From: Cerioporus squamosus
Taxonomy: Eukaryota; Basidiomycota; Agaricomycetes; Polyporales; Polyporaceae
NCBI GenBank assembly: GCA_022592435.1
Contig: JABYQS010000296.1
Span: 1-34,523 of the forward strand
Reading direction: 5' to 3'
Length of the DNA stretch: 34,523 bases
The position numbers and the translations under genes are program-made. The notes below the pieces were generated by a model. That model was given only the letters and a program-made list of their open reading frames with translations. It was not told where the DNA came from and did not search any database. The stretch's first letter is position 1. Each line of letters begins with the position of its first letter. This document shows positions 1-9,959 of this stretch, piece by piece.

Positions 1-1580
1 GTCGACGGATACCAGCGCGGTGAGGTCGGCAAAGGTGTCCGGGAGTGTCTGCAGCTTGTTGTTGCGCAACTGTCGATCAGGTCAGTACGAAGCCTCGTTC
101 GCATGCAACGGACATACATCGACGACTTTGAGGGAACCGAACATGGAGATTTCGGGCTGTATCTCCTGGATCTCGTTCGACCACGCCTTCAGAACTTCGA
201 GGTCTTGCGCTTCGTACCATGAGGGTGCATTCTGGTTCGCTGTCCGGCGCGCGCTCGAACCCGACGAGCCGATGGGAGGTTCCACAGGGGCCGACTTCAA
301 TGGTTCAGGTGTGATACCCAGGTGTATCTCGAACAGAGCGGATGGTATACACGGCAGGTCGCGGGAGGATAGATTGATAGCGCCTTGTGAGAAGGTCCTT
401 GAACAATGAATATCTCAGGATGCTACGAGGAACATTGACATTGAGGCAGACATGTCAAACAGCGGTGGTCACTTCGATATCCGAGGGCATGCCATGCAGT
501 ATCCGCCTTTGTGCGAGGCGTCTAGAAAGGCAGATCCACGAGGGCGTCTGCCCGGCGGACTGTCCGCCCAGTCGGCACGACATCCCTGAGCGCCTGTAAC
601 GCACCCCGCCGTCTGTGCGCCCTCCCCGACGCTTGCACCGGGGGCCGCCGCTCGCTCGGGCGTTGTCTTTACTAAATCCCGTCGCTGGCCAAGCGACCTC
701 AACGAGTGTGACGTTCATGCCACCACCCGTAACGCACTCCGAGTTCGTGTGTGCACCATCAGTCACCGCCGGCCACCCGCCACTTGCTTCGGCGTTGGTA
801 TATTGTCGACAACGTGAGAGGCGGGGGCCATAGCGGCGAGCAAAGCGTCGGACCATGGCAGCGGCGGTCAACGCGCGAAGGAGGTGGGGAGGCGCGACCA
901 GTCACGCCATGGGCCACGACCAATCACAGTGACTAACGTGTGACCTGCTACCTCTTGTGTCCGCCGGACAAAGTTCCTCGTCGCTCAGACGTTCTCGAGG
1001 CGTCGGAACGACGAGCGTGAAACACCGCTGTTTGCTATGCCTGCACCAATGAAGAAAACATACGCATACCTGAGCTCCTCCCACGCTCGATCGTTTCCTT
1101 GATCGACCATCGTCCAAGGTCGACATCATGCTCGGCCGGCTGGTTGAACGTATCCGGCGAGGCGTGCTCCAACCCCTCGAACTGGGCGACCACGGGCGAC
1201 TTTGCGATCTTCTTCACCTCCGCACGCTTGAGCGCGATCTGCTCGCGGATGCTCAGTTGTGGCTTCGCGGGTGGCGGCGGGACATCGTCCTCGGGTCGCA
1301 AAGGCTGGGTCTTGCGCGCCGGGGACTTTACGGGGGTCCTCGACCTGAGGTTCTGGGCACTCTTCTGTGTGCGTAGTGTCGGTGTCGGTGGTGCACGAAG
1401 CGTCGGGGAGGGTGACGGGGCCAACGTGGATGTCCTTGTCCTCGGTTTCGCGAGGGGAGAAACGGGCGATCGGACAGAGGGAGACGCGGGTGCTCGGAAG
1501 GAGGGAGAGGGCGCAGTGGGGGTGCTCTTGAGACGAGCACGGGGGTCCGTCCTCGACGACGGTTGCGGGAGACGAGACAT
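1..1580 (-). CDS. Leucine-rich-repeat protein, LRRC40-like (3' end beyond the window)
   Basis: Spliced minus-strand gene with exons 1580-1070, 383-118 and 69-<1, giving 282 visible residues. The start is the ATG at 1580-1578 (MSRLPQPSS). Residues 1-100 are a basic Ser/Pro/Thr-rich disordered tail, followed by a conserved linker (LSIREQIALKRAE, GRWSIKETIERGRSSG). The repeats begin at about residue 172 with INLSSRDLPCIPSAL, then LEVLKAWSNEIQEIQP and LKVVDLRNNKLQTLPDTF, typical short LRRs with the L-x-x-N-x-L core. Exon 1 ends in phase 1 (TCA G then GTATGC) and exon 2 restores it after ACAAG. The second intron, 70-117, has a TACTGAC branch site and an ACAG acceptor. The first intron, 384-1069 (686 nt), is about ten times the usual size here. 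LRR proteins of this type are scaffolds; the partner cannot be read from sequence. The architecture assignment is from knowledge of the family. Two separate genes is the alternative, but phase and motif continuity argue for one. Confidence 0.85.
384..1069 (-). other. Unusually long (686 nt) intron of the LRR gene
   Basis: On the minus strand the donor is GTATGC at 1069 and the acceptor ends in ACAAG at 384. Open frames inside (for example 455-871 minus) show no recognisable protein motif and no conserved continuation of the LRR protein, and the flanking exons join directly into a continuous family-like sequence. Other introns in the window are mostly 48-66 nt, so this one probably holds inserted or expanded sequence. 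I could not find clear terminal inverted repeats by eye. Confidence 0.65.
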
Positions 1581-2138
1581 TCGAGCGCAGTAGCAGCTAG
1601 AGAGGTCGTAGTACGAACGACAGACGTAGATAGACTCAAGACAAGCTTGTTCGACCGCGCAAACGCCTGCAAACGCCCATAAACGCGTTCGGCGCGTGTG
1701 GGACCCCGGATCACCCGCTCCGGGGGCCACAATTCCCACGTGGCAAGGAAAGCGCCCGTACACTCGTCCGAAAACTGGCTGCCAGGCGTTGACCGTATCG
1801 CTCCCGCTCGGACTTCAAGACAAATCGCAAGGCCCCGCCGCCGCTACACGCCAACGTGAGTGTCATGTTCGTCTGTATGCTATGTTTGGAGGCTGTCGAA
1901 GAGATTTGGGCGGGGTGGAAGGGGTCTAGGGGGTTGGATGGGCGGGAGAGGGATCGGATGACGGACTGGAGGTTAGGGCTTGTGTCGGATTGAAGTGCTG
2001 ACGTCCTGCTCTGTAGCCCGGAGAAAGTGCGACTTCAGTCTCGCAGTGAGTATCTTGGACGTATCTTCGTGTTGTGCAATGCTGAGCGCGGACAACTATC
2101 CCTTCAGCTTCCGACCCAAAGCCTCCCGCTCGCCCAGC
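1581..2138. promoter_or_regulatory. Shared 558-bp divergent promoter of the LRR gene and RPS10
   Basis: This is the gap between two start codons pointing away from each other, so it must hold both promoters and both 5' leaders. No strong TATA box is visible. A GTGAGT word at 2045-2050 just upstream of the RPS10 start could belong to a leader intron, but I cannot pair it confidently with an acceptor. Assignment as a promoter follows from position only. Confidence 0.5.
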
Positions 2139-2705
2139 ATGATCATTTCCAAGCCCCACAGGCGCATCATCTACGAGTCCCTCTTCAAGGGTCAGTTTTT
2201 CTCCCCGCCTCATCTACGATGCACCTGACAGAGGTCGCTTTTTGACTGATCAGAGGGCGTGTTGGTCGCCAAGAAGGACTACAACGCCCCCAAGCACGAA
2301 GAGCTCGATGTGCCCAACCTTGAAGTCATCAAGGCCATGCAGAGCCTCACTTCCAAGGGTCTTGTGAAGACTCAGTTCTCCTGGCAGTGGTACTACTACG
2401 TCCTCACCCCCGAGGGCGTTGACTACCTCCGCGAGTGGTACGTCCACTCTTCCTCTCCCACCCATGTGGCTGTTTCCTCATTCGTGTCCTCGCGCTCCAG
2501 GTTGAACCTTCCGACTGAGATCGTCCCTGCCACGCACAAAAAGGCCGCGCGCCCGCCCCGTCCCGCGCAGGTCCGTGGCCCCGGCGGCGAGGGTGCGTAC
2601 CGCGCACCCCGCGGCGACCGCGAGGACTACAGGAAGAAGGAGGGTGCCCCCGGCGAGTTCCGGCCACAGTTCGCTGGTGTCGGCCGTGGTGCGCCCCGGG
2701 AGTAG
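2139..2705 (+). CDS. RPS10: 40S ribosomal protein eS10
   Basis: Three exons, 2139-2190, 2254-2437 and 2501-2705, give 146 residues. The N-terminus [17 protein letters not shown] joins across intron 1 (GTCAGT donor; CTGATCAG acceptor) to [15 protein letters not shown]. The winged-helix core follows with [24 protein letters not shown] and GVDYLREW; the Trp codon is split by intron 2 (GTACGT to CTCCAG). Exon 3 gives [11 protein letters not shown], the family's hallmark, and then a basic Gly/Arg/Pro-rich tail. eS10 sits in the beak of the small ribosomal subunit near the mRNA entry site. The start was chosen because eS10 proteins begin with a short hydrophobic-basic segment just before YESLFK; an in-frame upstream ATG would add unrelated residues. 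Length is normal for the family. Both introns are 63 nt. Confidence 0.97.
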
Positions 2706-3883
2706 ACGTGTCCTGTCGACGACCAACACTAGGAGCAGCAGCGGCGCGGGTCCCGCGCATATCTACCAGCGTGTCTGTGGATGGCATCGGCGTCGGAGGG
2801 CATTTCACTATAGGGCTGGAGGCCGGTCGGCCGGGCTGCGCGCTGTGTATGAGAGGTGTTACGATATTACTGCCACTGCCATCCGTCGCAAAATTGTAGT
2901 ATGAGCTTCCATGCCCCGCTTATGCTATGTTTACGCTGTTTAAACTCTCATTCGGTTGCGCGTGCAAGGCTGTGAGCACTACCGCTCGACGACAATATTG
3001 TTAAGGGGCGCGGGCCGAGCGGAACATATAGCATGGTCGCCAAAGACGATGTCATTGTGGGCTCACACGGCTGCGGCCTTCTCTAGCTCGCAATCCACCT
3101 GTTCCTTGCCTCGCGACTTCGACGTGCATCGCTGGGAACCCGACGGCTCGACTGCGCCCCTTGCCCGACGCACGCAACGACGCTGCCACTTGCAGCTTGA
3201 CCGCCTGGCGAAAACCTAGGTGAGAACGTCCGAGACTTGGACGTGGTGGTAACTCCTAGCAGTTTGAGGTGTGTTGGCCACAACGTACTCCGTATCGCGT
3301 AGTATCCTATGCTGAAGGTGCAACTTCACAGCGAAGGGCCGCAACCGAGTTTGACTGAACAACTGCAGGCGAATACTTAGCACCAGTTCGACGAAGTGCA
3401 ATCCCGGGCAAGGGCCTGTACGCGCGTGAGTTACGATGGAGTGCACTCACACCATGTCCTCCGTTCCGCACGCGAGCCGTCGTCTCTGCGTTTTCTGAAC
3501 CACACATAGGCCCCTTCTCCTTTCCACGTTGTTCCTTCGTGTATCATCGCGCGGGAGGTGAGTAAAAGTCTTGACACCCTCTAACCTGGGGTGTCACGGA
3601 ACGCTGAAGACGCGAACAGCTGAGTGCTATCCTACGCTCCTCAAATCCTCCGGAGACTCACGAAGGCGACGTTGCCGACGTCGGGCATACGCTTCACTGC
3701 CGGAGGAGTGCGTTCTGGGCATCGCTCCACGCGCGCAGCTGAGACGAGACCTGCATCTTGGCCTCCATTCCTCCTCCCGGAGCGCGATCTCAGACGCATA
3801 TAGGCACGTAACAAGACCCCCCTTCCTCCCCTACCACCATTGCGAGCCGTCGCCTCAACAGTCCCTTTCCTCATCGCACCGTG
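2706..3883. other. Intergenic region with no gene seen
   Basis: About 1.2 kb holding the RPS10 3' untranslated region and the leader of the next gene. Open frames here are short, on both strands and without motifs. The one structural item is a small perfect inverted repeat at 3572-3596, listed separately. Confidence 0.6.
3572..3596. repeat. 8-bp perfect inverted repeat
   Basis: TGACACCC at 3572-3579 is mirrored by GGGTGTCA at 3589-3596 with a 9-nt spacer, about 290 bp upstream of the membrane-protein start codon. The symmetry is exact. It could be a dimeric regulator site or chance. Confidence 0.45.
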
Positions 3884-4567
3884 ATGCCAGGAGAGCCTCC
3901 CAATCCCACCCCGCAAGAGTCTTCCAGCATGCCCCGCAGACGTCCAAAAGGCAACGCCCCACCTGCCCAACCCGTTCGCACCAACCAACCCGCGCCGCCG
4001 CCACGACCCCAACCAGCAGCATCCCCGTTCAGCTGGTCGACCTCGCTGCTCACCGTGTGGACGCTCATCGGCGCGTTCGTCGTCCTCTGCATCTTCGCCT
4101 CGAACGCGAGCACGCTCTTCGCGCTCAAAGCCGCGCGCCCCATGTACGCCACGTACCCCCCGCTCGTCGCGACGATGCTCGTCGGGGGCGTGTGCGCGCT
4201 CATCTGCTACGTGCCCACCATGCTCGCCGTGCTCTGCTTCCAGGCCGTCTTCGGCACGGACATCCGCCAGGCGGGCGCCCCGCCCCCGAGCCCGGGGGGC
4301 GGCCGCGTGCGCTGGGAGATGGTACTGTCGCTGCTGCACGATGGGGCGGCGACGATCAAGCTCGCGCTCGTCGTCGCGCCGGTGTTCGTGATGGCGGTGG
4401 GCGTCGAGCCCGGGGCGGTCGTGGAGACGAGGTCGTTGCAGGCGGCGGCGGGCGGGCAGCTTGTCGCGGCGGTTATGACGCTGAGGATCATGCTCACTGG
4501 GATGAAGGAGATTTGGGGGCTGGTCCCGCTGGTTGTGTTCAGGTGGGACCGGGATGCGCGGAGATAG
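3884..4567 (+). CDS. Uncharacterised four-segment membrane protein
   Basis: Intronless ORF of 227 residues starting at ATG 3884 (MPGEPPNPT). Residues 1-48 are Pro/Arg/Gln-rich and polar. Hydrophobic segments lie at about 54-80, 95-122, 155-177 and 190-219, consistent with four membrane helices. A Pro/Gly-rich loop (about 131-140) separates helices 2 and 3. The C-terminus is short and basic (RWDRDARR). I recognise no catalytic motif or named family; codon use is strongly GC-biased like its neighbours, which supports real coding. A second Met at residue 16 is a possible alternative start. The gene is independent of its flanks. Function is unknown. Confidence 0.75.
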   Translation: MPGEPPNPTPQESSSMPRRRPKGNAPPAQPVRTNQPAPPPRPQPAASPFSWSTSLLTVWTLIGAFVVLCIFASNASTLFALKAARPMYATYPPLVATMLVGGVCALICYVPTMLAVLCFQAVFGTDIRQAGAPPPSPGGGRVRWEMVLSLLHDGAATIKLALVVAPVFVMAVGVEPGAVVETRSLQAAAGGQLVAAVMTLRIMLTGMKEIWGLVPLVVFRWDRDARR

Positions 4568-5938
4568 TCCTGGGCCCTGGTGGTGGCCGGTGAGGCCTCG
4601 AGGATATGGAGCCGGACAGCTGCGTGTTTGTCCAGGTCACTTGTGAATCACGGTGTGGCTTCGTGTAGGAGTATCTTTTTGCGCTTGGTGCTCTCGTATG
4701 TTGTTCTCATCGCCCAGCTCGTCACTGTATGCTGATTTCTTCGTCTGTGGGCCCGTTTCGTCAGGAACAGGACTGCATCACCTCCAGTTGTCCCGCCCAA
4801 TGCTGCGTGCATTGACATTGACGTGGGAGCATCGTGAGTAGCTTCTCGCAGGGCGCGTGGTGCCGACGTATGTCGCCCAGCACGCGCAACCAGCAGGGAA
4901 CGCCCTCACTGTTCCTCGCGAGACGTCGCACTGCTGTAGGTCATTCCGAGATGGCCACTGCTTCACTGTGATCTAATATGTACCTTAACCATGGCTTGCT
5001 CAAAGATATAACAGATTCTCTACCCGCGTCTCATGGATGGAAGTACTTGCAGAAGACTGGCGTTCTCATGCGGATCATATCAGCGCACAGCTCGTGACTA
5101 GCTGCGCACCGTTGTCGGGTCGTCCCTCCCCCCTACAATAGACCCGTCAATTGTCTGCCTAGGGGAGACAACTGCGCACCGGGATGTTCGTTGAGCTCAG
5201 CGCGACTGAGCTGCCTCCCGGGAGCCGGGATTATGTCCCGTAGAAGAACCCAGGCGTTGTCCGTTGCTGCGTATATCATGTATCCAGTGGATGAGCGCAG
5301 GCCGACAGCATCTGTCCATGTAGTGATGAACGCGAAGCGTTGTTTCAGGTAGGAAGTCCAAGGAAGTCAGCGTAAATCTGTCTAGGTTTAACCCCAGTAC
5401 TTAGTAGCTGAGGGCTTCCCGAAGACCGTGTACTGGTAGACAGACCACCATGTTGCTTCAACTTCAAGTTCATTCGATTACATGTCGTATGTGGTGAAGG
5501 CAGATCGTGTGGCCAACTACCGGGCGCTGCACTTGCATCTTTCTCTTACACCGCCTCCACAGCACACCCCGGTCCCGCGCCCTCACTCGACGAAACCCGC
5601 CAAAAGATATCATTTGATGCCCCCACCCGTTGCTACTCTCTCAGTGGTCCACTCTGCTCTAGGGTCACACTGGCCAAGCCCATCACTATGCTGTCCAGTG
5701 TCCCGACCCCGTCGTCGCGTCCTGACGCTCGCCCCGTCTTCGTCTTTCCTCCTCCCTCCTCCTCCCGAGTCCCTTTTCTCCCTTCTCCAGTGCAGCCCGC
5801 GGCGCGCCCTGGCTGGCCTTTCTTTGCCTTCGTTCTTCTCCTGTGTATCTTCCGGCTGGTCTGGAGCTTGCCCGACGCTCTCTGTCGCTTGTCTCGCGCC
5901 CTCTGTCCCTGTTTCGTTAGCTTGGAAGGAAGGATAGG
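4568..5938. other. Intergenic region; short direct repeat with hairpin
   Basis: About 1.4 kb with no convincing gene. It contains CTGCGCACCG twice (5102-5111 and 5172-5181, 70 bp apart), and between them a 6-bp hairpin (TTGTCT at 5151, AGACAA at 5166). The last 250 bp before the receptor gene, 5690-5900, are CT-rich, typical of a fungal promoter and leader. An open frame at 5688-5987 overlaps this tract and the first receptor exon in another frame; I treat it as leader sequence. Confidence 0.55.
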
Positions 5939-7345
5939 ATGTTTGTCTACGGACGAGACGATGTCACGGTCTCTCAGGTGCGTCTGACAGCTCACTACTC
6001 ACCCCAACACCTCAGGGACTGACTGGACTGACTGGCTAGCAGCAGCCCCCACAGGACCTCACCGAGGTCAAGGTGTTCCTCGCGTTCCAGATCACAGGAG
6101 GCGTCGGACTGCTCGCGGTGCTCCTCACAGCGCTGTTCGCGCCAAAGGTCTACCGGCACTTTACGTGGCTCAACTTCTGTATAACGTGGTTGATATACTG
6201 CGTCTCGTACATCCTGCTGTGAGTTGTATCGTCTTGCTCTTGGAGTGCTGTACTGACCTTCACATACGACCGAAGCGCGTTTACCGGGTCGCAGACGAGC
6301 CCTAAGCCTCCTTCCTACCCGATATGCCTGACGCAAGCGTCGTTGATCTATGCTGCACCCGTACTGTGAGTGTCTTTTCTCCTGCGCGAAGATGCTGGAC
6401 CCTTGCCGCAACGTCATGACGCTGACAGCGTCCTACCAGCGTTGCGATGTCCACATTCTCGCTCGTGCTTCAGCTCTGGTTCACGCTCTCGAACGCGATG
6501 CAGCCCCCGAAGATGAAGACGACCCAACGCGACTGCTTCCGCAACACCATCGTAAGTCGTCCACGACAACTTAGAACTTGGCGCGGTGTCTGACACTTCG
6601 CAGCTTCTGGTGGGGCCGTACATTGCATGGCTCGGCTTCGTGATCGCGATTCTTGTGGTACGTCTCTCCGTTGTCAACAGCCTCGACGAGAAGCCAATCT
6701 CGCAGAACAGATCGGAACACTGCACCCGAACAGCGTCGCGCGCGCCGGCCACTTCGTGTACTGCACCATCGACGGCGGCAAGGCGTGAGTTCCGCATCTG
6801 TCTGCGCTTTCCCCTCTTCTAACCCACAACTCCATTGATCTCAGCGGTAACGTTACGGCCATTGTCGTAGCTGTGATCCTCCTGGTCATGGTCGGTCTCG
6901 ACAGTATGTCTCCTAATTTCTTACTACGCAAATCGCGTCTAACGTCGTAATGCACAGTCTACATCGCGACCGTGCTCTACAAGAACTGGCGTGCCCTCCG
7001 CGGATCCGATCGCCCGGGCCAGCTTCCGTTCTCGCTCATCGTGCGCGTCGCGATCTTCAGCTTCGTGTGCGTCGTCGGCATCGGCTGTGCATTCGTCTTC
7101 CTCTCGAACGTGTCGTACTTTGCCGGGAACATCATCATCGCGTTGAGTGAGTCCTATCTCCTTCACCTAATACCTGTGCATCTTGGGGGCTGACATGTAT
7201 GCTGGATCGCAGTGCCCCTCATCGCGTTCCTCGTTTTCGGGACTCAAAAGGTGCGTTCTTGCACATCGCTACGGTTCAATGGCTCATGGTCCTCCTCATC
7301 ACGCTACAGGATATCTTGGACGTGTGGCTCTTCTGGCGGCGTTGA
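5939..7345 (+). CDS. Seven-transmembrane GPCR-like protein
   Basis: Ten exons: 5939-5977, 6055-6218, 6276-6365, 6440-6551, 6604-6657, 6711-6784, 6845-6903, 6958-7146, 7213-7250 and 7310-7345. All junctions are GT-AG and the phases add up to 284 residues. After a short N-terminus (MFVYGRDDVTVSQ) come seven hydrophobic segments, including FQITGGVGLLAVLLTALF, WLNFCITWLIYCVSYILL, LLVGPYIAWLGFVIAILV and VTAIVVAVILLVMVGL. A basic loop YKNWRALRG lies between helices 5 and 6. The tail is FGTQKDILDVWLFWRR, an ending I associate with a large orphan receptor-like family in Agaricomycetes. It lacks features of the Ste3 pheromone receptors and has a very short C-tail. Ligand and G-protein coupling are unknown. 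Exon 1 is the weakest part of the model; the acceptor at 6042 instead of 6054 would add four residues. Confidence 0.85.
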
Positions 7346-7919
7346 GAGTATCCGAGCTCCCCCTGAGCTCAGCTCCAGGCCGGACTACTTCTCCTTGCAA
7401 CTCCTTTGTTCTTTGCTTGTCGATATTTATCGCGCATCGTCGCTTCAGCCCATCTCCTTCCCCTTTACCGCGTCTTTTCTTCGTTTTCATCCTCGCTTTG
7501 CTGTATGTACTATAATGGAGCGGCACCTCTCGACTGAGTCGGGAGCCGCTGTGGGAGGAGGATCATGATAATGACATGACATGAGACGAACTTGGAAGAT
7601 CGCTTGTGCTTTTTTCTCGCTGTTGGGGTGCAAGCTGAGAGGCCGAGATGCGGGCTGTCGTACGTGAGTCCTCTTCCTTGATCGAGACTTGTTCTGAACA
7701 GCTTTTCCTGCAGGTTCGCGGGCTTGATGCAGGTTGGTGACCCAGCAACCTGCACCTCAGTTGCCTGCGTGAGCAATCGCATCGCGTTTGTGTGCATTAC
7801 AACTACGGTCTATGGTACGTCGTGGTATTCAGTCTCCGGTACGGTATCATCCCCCCAGTCAAAGCTCGCAACTCCCCAGCCAAGATCAGATCTATCACCG
7901 CATCGTCTCCTCGACCCCG
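7346..7919. other. Convergent 3' intergenic region
   Basis: The space between two stop codons facing each other. It is T- and C-rich near 7430-7510 and holds no gene that I can support. It presumably carries both 3' untranslated regions. Confidence 0.6.
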
Positions 7920-8354
7920 CTACTGCCTTCTCTGGCCAGCGGACGGCGTCCAGCCACCCCCGAAGCCCATCTTCGACGACAGCGCGCCGAACGCGCTCTC
8001 GTAGTCTCTCTGTGGCGCGCTCGACTTCGACTTCGACATCGCCTCCATCTCCATCTCCCTCCGCCTCGCCTTCGCCTTCTCCTGTTCCTTCTTCTCCTTC
8101 GCCACCCTCTTCCGCTCCTGCGCTTCCGCCACCTTCGTGCTCTCGACTGGGACGGACGTCACCGCGCCCCAGCCGTACTGCGTCTGCAGGGCGCCGAACG
8201 CCGCTGAGTAGTCTTTCTGCGATGATGGCGATGACGATGACGATGATGATGGTGGTGGTGCGTGTCGCAGAGGGGTGGTGGAGGACGCGCTCGCGGTCGT
8301 GGTCACGGAGACCATGGATGGTGTGGAGGGGAATGATGATGTGCGGGACGGCAT
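7920..8354 (-). CDS. Small protein with two DY-x-x-AFG-x-L modules
   Basis: Intronless, 144 residues, start at ATG 8354-8352 (MPSRTSSFPS). The more upstream in-frame start would be a TTG and is not used. Residues 1-45 are Ser/Thr-rich, ending in a run of seven Ser encoded by a GAT/GAC-type microsatellite on the plus strand (8220-8260). The first module is DYSAAFGALQTQYGWG (48-63). A highly charged helix rich in Lys, Glu and Arg (72-105) probably forms a coiled coil. The second module is DYESAFGALSSKMGFGG (117-133). The two modules are clearly duplicated, with the spacing aromatic-AFG-AL-glycine kept. I do not know a function. A TATA element lies 130 bp upstream. Confidence 0.75.
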   Translation of the reverse strand: MPSRTSSFPSTPSMVSVTTTASASSTTPLRHAPPPSSSSSSSPSSQKDYSAAFGALQTQYGWGAVTSVPVESTKVAEAQERKRVAKEKKEQEKAKARRREMEMEAMSKSKSSAPQRDYESAFGALSSKMGFGGGWTPSAGQRRQ

Positions 8355-9429
8355 GGTGCGAGCGGTGGTAGTGTGTGTGGGCGTGAGGCGCGTGGATGGT
8401 AAGTGCAGTTTTGCCAACTGTTGCTTCTGCGCTGAGTCTGGGTGGTTGAGACGATGTTGCAGGACTGCGGCTGTCCGAAACGCCCTTTATACTCTCTCGA
8501 CTCTCGCTCACACTACTTACTCATCTCCCGCAGTCCACGACGAATCCCGATTCCGGCAGCGATCCTCAATACGCGGACAGCAGAAGCTAGCCTTGACTCC
8601 GCCTCGGACGCGCAGTTGCTGTGCCCGCAACACGTGTTCGAGATTCCCAACTGCCATCGCGCTACCGCCACTCGAAGATACCACTCCGACGCGTCCAATG
8701 AGCGGCCCCGGGGCACAGTCATTCATCACGATTCACTGATCAAGGCACCCGTTGAGAAGCTTCCGTCGAGTCATGATGTCGATAATACCTCCGTGAGCCG
8801 CTCGCCCATCTCCATCTCAGAGTCCAGACGCACTGGCCCTAATGCACACTCTATGTACAGCACGATGATCTCCATCCCAGGGCTGCACAGGGCACGTTCT
8901 CGTCGGGATCGTCGTGCACCATATCTCTGTCCTCCGGAGATGATCGGGCACATTATACGTGTGTCCGACGCCGCCGCGCAGTCGCCCAGAAGGCATGCCC
9001 GTGTGGGTGCGGGTGACGTGACCGCCCGTCGATGCGTGTCTTCCGTACGTGCGCTCGCGCTCGTTGCTCGGAGGTGCTCGGAGGTGCCGTAAGTTACGAA
9101 TGCTGCACTCTGTGGCGGCGTCCTTGGGGTGCCATGTCCGTTCTATCTGAAGTCGGGCTGGATGATTGCGCGCTTCGACTGGCCGAGGCGGCAGGCCGGC
9201 GGTCGACCGTGGGACGCGGACGTTCGTTGAAATTGAACGTTCACCTCCTGGCGGCGGTGCACAGCTCGGATTCGATGGAGAGAGTCTATTGTCCTGAAGA
9301 CTGCACAGGTGAAGCCTCCTAACTATCCATAATTCGAGCGAGTCAGTGCTAAGAAGTCGTGGCATCGCACTAGATGCTTGTCATGGTCAGCCGAGAAACC
9401 ACGGGCCCATTGTTGGCCCGGGATTGGGT
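8355..9429. other. Intergenic region with no gene seen
   Basis: About 1.1 kb. Open frames reach 216 residues (8442-9092 plus) and 182 residues (8817-9365 minus), but they overlap one another, lack motifs and have a random-looking amino-acid mix. The first 150 bp are the promoter of the minus-strand gene ending at 8354. Confidence 0.5.
8486..8492 (-). promoter_or_regulatory. TATA box of the DY-x-x-AFG gene
   Basis: On the minus strand the sequence reads TATAAAG, about 130 bp upstream of the ATG at 8354. This is a normal place for a fungal TATA element. Position and match are seen; function is inferred. Confidence 0.5.
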
Positions 9430-9959
9430 TTAATCCCTAAGAATGACAGAGACTTTGTGAGTATCTTGTTTGTGAGCACACGTCCGTGATGAATGAAGTA
9501 GATCGACAGCTCAACAACTACCAGCTTGTGAGGACAACTACCAGCTTGTGAGGACGCCGGCATACTCATTGATGACACTGGGCCTGGCGCGCTGTCTTGT
9601 CGGCCTCTTGACAGCCAAGAACGTGGTGGAAGTGCGCGCTGTACCGCAAGCTGTACCTTCCGGCCTCAAGAATGACATGCGCAGGTAAGTTTCTCGACCG
9701 TGAGCACATGTTGAGTCCCTGAACCTTGCAAGAGTCAATCCCACCGCCATGAGAATAATCGATGGAGCGATGCACGGTGCCCTCCTCATCGAGCGAAGTG
9801 CTGCCGTCCGAGCTGCTTCTGTGGTCGCGCAGCGGGGGCATACTGCACTTCGTGAGCGTTACGAGCAATGTAGCGCTCTTCGCGCGCGCGCTCTGGCCTC
9901 TGCACTTTGTGGGCACACTTGGCTCGATGGTGCGCAAGCTGGTGTCTCTAGAAATGTGA
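9430..9959 (+). pseudogene. Possible decayed gene, family unknown
   Basis: A stretch with coding character rather than a full gene. From about 9535 the plus strand reads NYQLVRTPAYSLMTLGLAR and then KNVVEVRAVPQAVPSGLK, ending at a good donor (GTAAGT, 9686). Downstream, after a possible acceptor near 9731, a frame to 9959 reads SRSGGILHFVSVTSNVALF and ends at a stop. A GTGAGT to CGACAG intron-like segment (9457-9508) precedes it. Just after that acceptor a 20-bp unit is tandemly duplicated, which breaks the frame. No start codon or family could be identified. It could equally be chance open frames; hence low confidence. Confidence 0.3.
9514..9553 (+). repeat. 20-bp exact tandem duplication
   Basis: The unit ACAACTACCAGCTTGTGAGG occurs at 9514-9533 and again at 9534-9553 without any difference. 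Twenty is not a multiple of three, so within any coding frame it causes a shift. Exact identity suggests a recent slip or an assembly artefact. Confidence 0.9.

Noticed and set aside
3571..4593. 340-residue plus-strand ORF starting at 3571
   Set aside because: It overlaps the membrane-protein gene in another frame, is Arg/Pro/His-rich without motifs, and starts at a non-ATG codon.
9387..9578. NPGP on the minus strand, resembling a 2A ribosome-skipping motif
   Set aside because: The required D-x-E before NPGP is absent (it reads GIKPNPGP), and the ORF is short and does not join two proteins.
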